Part shown: positions 15,402-20,240 of the stretch, one piece after another
Numbering within the stretch: position 1 is the stretch's first letter
Layout of the letters: each line of letters begins with the position of its first letter
Assembly: GCA_946183625.1 (NCBI GenBank)
Contig: CAMHCL010000014.1
Coordinates: 1-20,240 of the forward strand
Reading direction: 5' to 3'
DNA from: an uncultured Lachnospiraceae bacterium
Lineage (GTDB): Bacteria > Bacillota > Clostridia > Lachnospirales > Lachnospiraceae
Length of the DNA stretch: 20,240 bases
Translations under genes and position numbers: made by a program
Notes under the pieces: generated by a model
Seen by the model: only the letters and a program-made list of their open reading frames with translations
Told to the model about the DNA's origin: nothing
Databases searched by the model: none

Positions 15402-15446
15402 AGTTAAAGAGTTATTCTAAAGAATAGTGATTGGAGATGATTTTTA

Positions 15447-16391
15447 ATGAAGAAGGTTTTTATCGATGGCAGTGAAGGAACTACGGGACTCCGAATATTC
15501 GAGCGCTTTCAGGTCAGAGATGATGTTGAACTGTTAAAGATCGACAGTGATAAACGTAAGGATCCTGATGAAATCAGAAAATTCATAAATGCGTCAGACA
15601 TTACATTTTTATGCCTGCCTGATGCAGCAGCTATAGAGGCGGTAGAGCTCTGTGATAATCCTGATACAGTTATTCTGGATACATCTACGGCACACCGTAC
15701 AAGTCCGGGATGGGCATATGGCTTCCCTGAGCTTTCACCTAAGCATAGAGAGAATATAGCCAAGGGAAAGAGAATTGCTGTTCCTGGATGCTATGCATCT
15801 GGTTTCATAGGACTTGCATATCCCCTTGTTAAGGGCGGTATTCTTCCGGATGACTATCCGTTATCAGTATTTGCTGCTTCCGGTTATAGCGGCGGCGGAA
15901 AGAAGCTGATCGCACAGTATGAAGAGGAAGGACGCGATGCAAAGTTTGATTCTGCAAGAATGTACGGATGGGGTCAGACTCATAAGCATCTGAAGGAAAT
16001 GAAGGAGATCACTGGAATAAAGCGTGAACCTCTGTTCTGCCCGATGACAACAAATTATCATAGTGGAATGATCGTTCAGATACCTCTATATACAGATCTT
16101 ATGTCAGAGAAGAAAACACCGGAAGAAATCCGAGATTATCTGGCAGATTATTATAAGAATGAGAAGTTTATTAGGGTTATGCCTATAGGTACAGATGTGG
16201 AAGCAGGAGGAGCTCTTTACTCTGATGCATGTGCAGGCTGGGATGGCATGGAGATCATTGTAACTGGAAATGAAGAGAGAATGGTGGTAGCCAGCAGATT
16301 TGACAACCTGGGCAAGGGTGCATCAGGTGCGGCAATCCAGTGCATGAACATAGTAATGGGCTGCGACGAGGCTAAGGGCCTGTCGCTGTAA
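15447..16391 (+). CDS. argC: N-acetyl-gamma-glutamyl-phosphate reductase (short type)
   Basis: 314 residues, the shorter type 2 ArgC. It reduces N-acetylglutamyl phosphate with NADPH to the semialdehyde, the third step of arginine synthesis. Seen: a dinucleotide-binding start KVFIDGSEGTTGLRI (GxxGxxG at 8-14), FLCLPDAAA, LDTSTAHR, the catalytic Cys115 in VPGCYASGF, SGYSGGGKKLI, and the C-terminal RFDNLGKGASGAAIQCMN. GGAG lies 10 bases before the ATG. It is the first gene of argC-argJ-argB, 22 bases before argJ. The preceding array and promoter suggest arginine-responsive control. Confidence 0.96.
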   Translation: MKKVFIDGSEGTTGLRIFERFQVRDDVELLKIDSDKRKDPDEIRKFINASDITFLCLPDAAAIEAVELCDNPDTVILDTSTAHRTSPGWAYGFPELSPKHRENIAKGKRIAVPGCYASGFIGLAYPLVKGGILPDDYPLSVFAASGYSGGGKKLIAQYEEEGRDAKFDSARMYGWGQTHKHLKEMKEITGIKREPLFCPMTTNYHSGMIVQIPLYTDLMSEKKTPEEIRDYLADYYKNEKFIRVMPIGTDVEAGGALYSDACAGWDGMEIIVTGNEERMVVASRFDNLGKGASGAAIQCMNIVMGCDEAKGLSL

Positions 16392-16413
16392 GACGTGAAT
16401 TGAGGAGACAGAT

Positions 16414-17643
16414 ATGATAAAGACTATAGATGGCGGTATAACAGCTGCCAAGGGATATAAATGTGCCAGTACTCGGGTTGGTATCAAGCCTACTGGTACT
16501 AATGAAGATATGGCAATGGTGGTATGTGACGTACCTGCAACCTGTGTCGGTACATTTACCAGAAATCTTGTAAAAGCCGCTCCGGTTAAATGGGATATGA
16601 AACTGGTAAATGAAGTGAAGAAGGCACAGGCCATAGTTGTGAATACCGGTATTGCAAATGCAGCCACCGGTGAAGAGGGAATGGAATGCTGCAGGAAGAC
16701 AGCAGAAGCAGTGGAAGAAGTAACTGGTATTTCCTCTGAAATGGTCATCTGCGGATCCACAGGTGTTATCGGTCCTGTTCCGCCAATAGATAAGATAGTG
16801 AATGGTGTGAAGACCATGAGTGAGAAGCTTACAGATGACAGCGAGGCTGCTCACAAGGCTGCAGAGGCTATCATGACCACAGATACTCACAGCAAGGAAA
16901 TAGCTGTTGAATTTAATATAGGTGGTAAAACATGTCATATGGGCGCCATGTGCAAGGGCGCAGGAATGATACATCCAAACATGGGAACCATGCTGGGATA
17001 TATATTATCAGATGTGGATGTGGATTATGATCTGGCATTTAAGGCACTTCGAGAAGTGATAGAGATTACATTTAACATGGTGTCTGTAGATGGAGACACT
17101 TCCACAAATGATACAGTTATACTTATGGCAAATGGACTGGCAGGAAATGAAAAGATAACAGCTGAGGGCGCTGATTATGAGGAATTCAAGGAAGCACTCA
17201 CTGTTGTTGCTACATTCCTCGCAAAGAGTATTGCAGGAGATGGAGAGGGTGCTACAAGGCTTTTCACAGCACATGTAACCGGTGCACCTGATTATGAAAC
17301 TGCTAAGCTGCTTGCAAAGGCTATTATTACTTCAAATCTTACAAAGGCGGCTATATTCGGAAAGGATGCTAACTGCGGCAGACTGTTCTGTGCCATGGGT
17401 TATTCTGGTGCTGAGTTTGATCCGGACAAGACCGACATTACAATGTGCAGCAAGGAAGGATCCATAACTCTGGTGAAGGACGGCCTGCTGGTGGATTTCG
17501 ATGAGGATGAAGCAGCAAGGATTCTGGAACCGGAAGAGATCACAGCTGAGTGTGATATTCACTCAGGAGACGCAGAGGCGACGGCCTGGGGCTGTGACCT
17601 GACATATGATTATGTTAAAATAAATGCAGACTATCGTTCGTAA
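16414..17643 (+). CDS. argJ: Glutamate N-acetyltransferase / ornithine acetyltransferase
   Basis: 409 residues, normal ArgJ length. It transfers the acetyl group from N-acetylornithine to glutamate, closing the acetyl cycle; some members also use acetyl-CoA. The precursor cleaves itself into two chains. Seen: GITAAKGYKCASTRVGIK at the start, VVNTGIANAATGEEG, CGSTGVIGPVPP, and the cleavage region CKGAGMIHPNMGTMLGY, in which Thr192 should become the new N-terminal nucleophile. The residue before it is Gly, where many family members have Ala. C-terminal GKDANCGRLFCAMGYSGA is conserved. TGAGGAG lies 6 bases before the ATG. A separate argA would not be needed for bulk flux. Confidence 0.96.
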   Translation: MIKTIDGGITAAKGYKCASTRVGIKPTGTNEDMAMVVCDVPATCVGTFTRNLVKAAPVKWDMKLVNEVKKAQAIVVNTGIANAATGEEGMECCRKTAEAVEEVTGISSEMVICGSTGVIGPVPPIDKIVNGVKTMSEKLTDDSEAAHKAAEAIMTTDTHSKEIAVEFNIGGKTCHMGAMCKGAGMIHPNMGTMLGYILSDVDVDYDLAFKALREVIEITFNMVSVDGDTSTNDTVILMANGLAGNEKITAEGADYEEFKEALTVVATFLAKSIAGDGEGATRLFTAHVTGAPDYETAKLLAKAIITSNLTKAAIFGKDANCGRLFCAMGYSGAEFDPDKTDITMCSKEGSITLVKDGLLVDFDEDEAARILEPEEITAECDIHSGDAEATAWGCDLTYDYVKINADYRS

Positions 17644-17657
17644 GGAGATAAGATATC

Positions 17658-18542
17658 ATGGTTAAGAATGACAACATAGAAGAAGTAATGGCAAAGGCAC
17701 AAACCCTAATAGAGGCTTTGCCATTTATACAGAAGTTTAATGGTAAGGTCGTAATCGTTAAGTATGGTGGTTCAGCAATGCTGGATGAAGATCTGAAATA
17801 TAACGTTATCAGAGATGTGGCACTGCTTAAGCTGGTTGGTATGAAGCCGGTTATCGTACACGGTGGTGGTAAGGAGATCAGCCGCTGGATCGAGAGACTA
17901 GGTATGGAAACCAGATTTGAGAACGGTCTCCGTGTTACAGATGAGGCTGTACTGGAAGTTGCCGAGATGGTTCTGAATAATGTAAATAAGAGTCTTGTAG
18001 GTCTTATGTCCAAGGTCGGCCTTAAGGCTGTAGGCCTTAGTGGTAAGGATGCAGGTCTCATGAGAGTTACAAAGAAAACTACAGATGGTAAGGATATAGG
18101 CTATGTAGGCGAAGTCGCTGAGACAGATTCTTCAGTTATCGAGTCCCTCCTGGAAAACGACATCATCCCTGTTATTGCACCTATCGGAATGGGTATCGAG
18201 GATGATCATGATTATAATATCAATGCCGATGACTGTGCCTGTGCAATAGCTACATCACTTCATGCTGAGAAGCTGGTTTTCCTTACAGATATAGAGGGCG
18301 TATTTACAGACCCAACAGACAAGAAGACGCTTATCTCTTCGATGAAGATAGACGAGGCTCAGGCAATGATAGATAACGGAGTTGTTGGTGGCGGTATGCT
18401 TCCTAAGCTTCAGAACTGTATAGATGCCATGAAAAATGGCGTTGCAAGAGTGCATATACTGGACGGAAGACTTGAACACTGCCTGCTTCTGGAGTTCTTT
18501 ACTGAGAAGGGTATTGGAACAGTTATCCTGAATGATGAGTAA
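17658..18542 (+). CDS. argB: Acetylglutamate kinase
   Basis: 294 residues. It phosphorylates N-acetylglutamate with ATP, the substrate step for ArgC. Seen: VVIVKYGGSAM and VIVHGGGKEISRWIERLG for nucleotide and substrate binding, GLRVTDEAVLEVAEMVL, ECADD-type NINADDCACAIA, LVFLTDIEGVF and GVVGGGMLPKLQNC. The N-terminal extension ahead of the core (KAQTLIEALPFIQKF) is the helix found in arginine-inhibited hexameric kinases, so feedback inhibition by arginine is expected, as is usual with the ArgJ cycle. It starts 14 bases after argJ with AAGGAG upstream. argD and argF are not in the window; the next gene has its own promoter. Confidence 0.97.
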   Translation: MVKNDNIEEVMAKAQTLIEALPFIQKFNGKVVIVKYGGSAMLDEDLKYNVIRDVALLKLVGMKPVIVHGGGKEISRWIERLGMETRFENGLRVTDEAVLEVAEMVLNNVNKSLVGLMSKVGLKAVGLSGKDAGLMRVTKKTTDGKDIGYVGEVAETDSSVIESLLENDIIPVIAPIGMGIEDDHDYNINADDCACAIATSLHAEKLVFLTDIEGVFTDPTDKKTLISSMKIDEAQAMIDNGVVGGGMLPKLQNCIDAMKNGVARVHILDGRLEHCLLLEFFTEKGIGTVILNDE

Positions 18543-18553
18543 AACTTAAATAC

Positions 18554-18582
18554 TTGAAAACTATCCCTAAATCGTCTACAAT
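18554..18582 (+). promoter_or_regulatory. sigma-A promoter for the comEA-like gene
   Basis: TTGAAA (18554-18559), exactly 17 bases, TACAAT (18577-18582). Expected start near 18589, giving a leader of about 38 bases that contains the RBS hairpin. Confidence 0.75.
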
Positions 18583-18604
18583 TAAAGGTAGTCGTGGTAT
18601 CAGG

Positions 18605-18626
18605 ATATCCTCTTAATGGAGGATAT
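18605..18626 (+). promoter_or_regulatory. hairpin sequestering the RBS of the comEA-like gene
   Basis: ATATCCTC (18605-18612), loop TTAATG, GAGGATAT (18619-18626): a perfect 8-bp stem that buries the GGAGG ribosome binding site and ends at the base before the ATG. Translation should be limited unless the stem opens. Confidence 0.7.
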
Positions 18627-19307
18627 ATGATAATAAAAAAATGTATACACATTTTATGTATGTTGTCACTGCTTCTGATGGCGGGCTGTACTGATGGCTC
18701 TGATATAAATGTGGTGAATTCAGAGAGTACAAGCGAAACTTCCGAGAGTACATGCAATACTTCCGAGAGTACATGCAACACTTCCGAGAGTACATGCAAC
18801 ACTTCGGAGTCGGAAGAGAACTATAATAATGACATATATGTTTATGTGTGTGGTGCGGTGGCCAAGGAAGGCGTATATAAGCTGTCGGCAGATGACAGGG
18901 TATGTGATGCACTGGACAAGGCAGGCGGGCTGAATGAGGATGCTGCAGCGGGTTATATCAATCTGGCTGAGAAGCTGTCAGATGGGGAGAGGATATATTT
19001 TCCCACCCAGGCTGAGGTTGATGAAAATCTGGTTCCTGAGATGGAAGTTAATGGAACGGCTGATCCGGCATCAGAGGGAAAAGCTTCTGAAGAGAGTGGA
19101 CAGTCTGATGGCCTTGTGAATATCAATACCGCAACCAGAGAACAGCTTATGACTTTACCTGGAATAGGGGAAGCCAAGGCGGATATGATCATAAGTTACC
19201 GCGATGAACATGGCTGCTTCAATAGTATTGAAGACATCATGAACATATCAGGGATAAAGACAGGCGTTTATAATAAGATTAAAGACCACATTACGGTCCA
19301 GAGGTAA
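18627..19307 (+). CDS. ComEA-like lipoprotein (SLBB + helix-hairpin-helix)
   Basis: 226 residues. The signal peptide ends in LMAGC, so Cys21 is the lipidation site. A spacer of Ser/Thr/Glu/Cys repeats follows (about 31-67), then an SLBB-like domain (about 71-135: DIYVYVCGAVAKEGVYKL, AGGLNEDA) and a C-terminal ComEA helix-hairpin-helix domain (about 165-226: LVNINTATREQLMTLPGIGEAKADMII). ComEA binds DNA outside the membrane for uptake in competent cells; most have a membrane helix where this one has a lipid anchor. The ATG at 18627 follows GGAGG by 4 bases; the in-frame GTG at 18594 would place the promoter's expected start just before it and spoil the signal peptide. No comEC or comEB is adjacent, and a response regulator follows 3 bases later. 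DNA uptake is possible but not shown. Confidence 0.88.
   Translation: MIIKKCIHILCMLSLLLMAGCTDGSDINVVNSESTSETSESTCNTSESTCNTSESTCNTSESEENYNNDIYVYVCGAVAKEGVYKLSADDRVCDALDKAGGLNEDAAAGYINLAEKLSDGERIYFPTQAEVDENLVPEMEVNGTADPASEGKASEESGQSDGLVNINTATREQLMTLPGIGEAKADMIISYRDEHGCFNSIEDIMNISGIKTGVYNKIKDHITVQR
18738..18800 (+). repeat. three tandem 21-bp repeats in the comEA-like gene
   Basis: Three copies (18738-18758, 18759-18779, 18780-18800) starting ACTTCCGAGAG and ending TGCAAC or TGCAAT, differing at one base. They encode TSESTCN, with degraded partial copies on both sides. Copy number could vary by slippage without breaking the frame. Confidence 0.95.
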
Positions 19308-19310
19308 GCT

Positions 19311-20000
19311 ATGAAGAAAGTACTTGTAGTAGACGACGAGAAGTTAATAGTTAAGGGACTTAAGTTTTCTCTTGAGCAGGATGACATGGAAGTGGATACT
19401 GCCTTTGATGGTGAGGAAGCCGTTGAGAAGGCGAGAGCTAATATCTATGACATCATTCTTTTAGATATCATGCTTCCTAAGTTCTCAGGACTTGAAGTAT
19501 GTCAGATGATCAGAGAGTTTTCTGATGTTCCTATAATAATGCTTACAGCAAAGGGCGAGGATATGGATAAGATCCTCGGACTGGAGTATGGCGCTGATGA
19601 TTATATCACCAAGCCTTTCAATATTCTTGAGGTTAAGGCAAGAATAAAGGCTATACTTAGAAGAAATACTAAGACGGACGATTCAAAATCTGTTTCGTCA
19701 AATGTAATAGAGAAGAAGGGACTTAAGCTGGAGATTGATTCCAGAAGAGTCTTCATAAATGGACATGAAGTAAATCTTACTGCTAAGGAATTTGATCTGG
19801 TAATGCTTCTGTTATCAAATCCAAACAAGGTTTATTCCAGAGAAGAACTGCTTCAGGAAGTATGGGGAGCTTCATATCCTGGTGATGCAAGAACAGTTGA
19901 TGTTCATGTAAGAAGACTCAGAGAGAAGATAGAGGTTCATCCGGCTGATCCGGAATACATCCATACAAAATGGGGTGTCGGATACTTCTTCCAGGATTAG
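19311..20000 (+). CDS. OmpR/PhoB-family response regulator
   Basis: 229 residues. Receiver domain 1-115: acidic pair D8-D9, phosphoacceptor D52 in LLDIMLP, T79 and K101 in MLTAKGED...YITKPF. Winged-helix DNA-binding domain about 130-229 with LTAKEFDLVMLLLSNPNKVYSREELLQEVWG, RTVDVHVRRLREKIE and KWGVGYFF. It resembles WalR/PhoP-type regulators most, but cannot be assigned by eye. GAGG lies 6 bases before the ATG, 3 bases after the comEA-like stop, so the two are co-transcribed. No histidine kinase follows: a terminator closes the unit 14 bases later. The partner kinase must be elsewhere. Confidence 0.95.
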   Translation: MKKVLVVDDEKLIVKGLKFSLEQDDMEVDTAFDGEEAVEKARANIYDIILLDIMLPKFSGLEVCQMIREFSDVPIIMLTAKGEDMDKILGLEYGADDYITKPFNILEVKARIKAILRRNTKTDDSKSVSSNVIEKKGLKLEIDSRRVFINGHEVNLTAKEFDLVMLLLSNPNKVYSREELLQEVWGASYPGDARTVDVHVRRLREKIEVHPADPEYIHTKWGVGYFFQD

Positions 20001-20013
20001 TGAGATTAAGATT

Positions 20014-20045
20014 AACCCGTATCTTTGATACGGGTTTTCTTTTTA
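20014..20045 (+). terminator. intrinsic terminator after the response regulator gene
   Basis: AACCCGTATC, loop TTT, GATACGGGTT: a perfect 10-bp stem (20014-20036) followed by TTCTTTTT. Confidence 0.95.
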
Positions 20046-20086
20046 GATTAAATGTGCTGATTTGATACCAGGTGTAGGGGCCGCGT

Positions 20087-20240
20087 ATGAAGAAAGATAT
20101 TGAAACAACTACATACAATAAAATATTGGCCAAGAAAAAGAAGTATCCTGCTGTAGTTCCAAAGTCTGTCAGCGAATCTTGTTATGTGGATGTATTAGGT
20201 GAAGGTGATCATCCATGTTATCATTTAAAGCCCCATAAGA
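20087..20240 (+). CDS. Unrecognised protein, N-terminal part, cut by window end
   Basis: 51 codons open to the window edge, starting MKKDIETTTYNKILAKKKKYPAVV and continuing with SESCYVDVLGEGDHPCYHLK. TAGGGG lies about 8 bases before the ATG, and it follows a terminator, so it starts a new unit. There is no signal peptide or membrane helix in the visible part, and the start does not look like a sensor kinase. No function is proposed. Confidence 0.6.
   Translation, partial: MKKDIETTTYNKILAKKKKYPAVVPKSVSESCYVDVLGEGDHPCYHLKPHK

Noticed and set aside
15222..15407. 61-codon open frame with NMHK repeats
   Set aside because: It starts before the hydrolase terminator and only reads the TGCATAAA array as codons; no good ribosome binding site.

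Overview
The window looks like the chromosome of an anaerobic, low-GC Gram-positive bacterium of the Clostridia, most likely the family Lachnospiraceae. The reasons are a T-box leader before pheST, a PheS with a CxxC...CxxC segment, a cyclic-pathway argC-argJ-argB cluster, lipoproteins with a clear lipobox, strong AGGAGG-type ribosome binding sites and Lys/Glu-rich, AT-leaning coding sequence. All supported genes lie on the + strand. The family assignment is inference; no rRNA or tRNA gene is present to anchor it.

Layout: (1) 1-160 is the 3' part of a 6S RNA gene, followed by a YihY/BrkB-type membrane protein (196-1113) and gltX (1200-2660). (2) A strong promoter precedes an unrecognised protein (2794-4272) with one membrane helix, a very acidic linker and a compact C-terminal domain. 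(3) A phenylalanine-type T-box leader (about 4325-4580) controls pheS and pheT. These are followed, with no terminator seen, by queA, a membrane-domain glycerophosphodiesterase, a small multidrug-export-family protein, a lipoprotein with an SH3 domain and a catalytically degenerate amidase fold, and a DegV gene split into two frames. (4) A strong promoter containing a large dyad and several TGTWAH hexamers drives a secreted SH3-SH3-SleB-type cell wall hydrolase, closed by a terminator. (5) A 75-bp array of TGCATAAA-like units, a promoter and a 14-bp palindrome precede argC-argJ-argB. (6) A further promoter and an RBS-sequestering hairpin precede a ComEA-like lipoprotein co-transcribed with an OmpR/PhoB response regulator, closed by a terminator. 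A new gene begins at 20087 and runs off the window.

How the genes work together: gltX and pheST charge tRNAs, queA modifies the tRNA wobble base, argCJB make N-acetylglutamate and the arginine precursor N-acetylglutamyl phosphate/semialdehyde with acetyl recycling. The remaining genes are cell envelope or surface functions. No mobile element, phage gene or CRISPR array was seen. The most interesting material is the pseudo-amidase next to a split DegV, the operator-like sequences before the hydrolase and arg genes, and the unknown acidic membrane protein.
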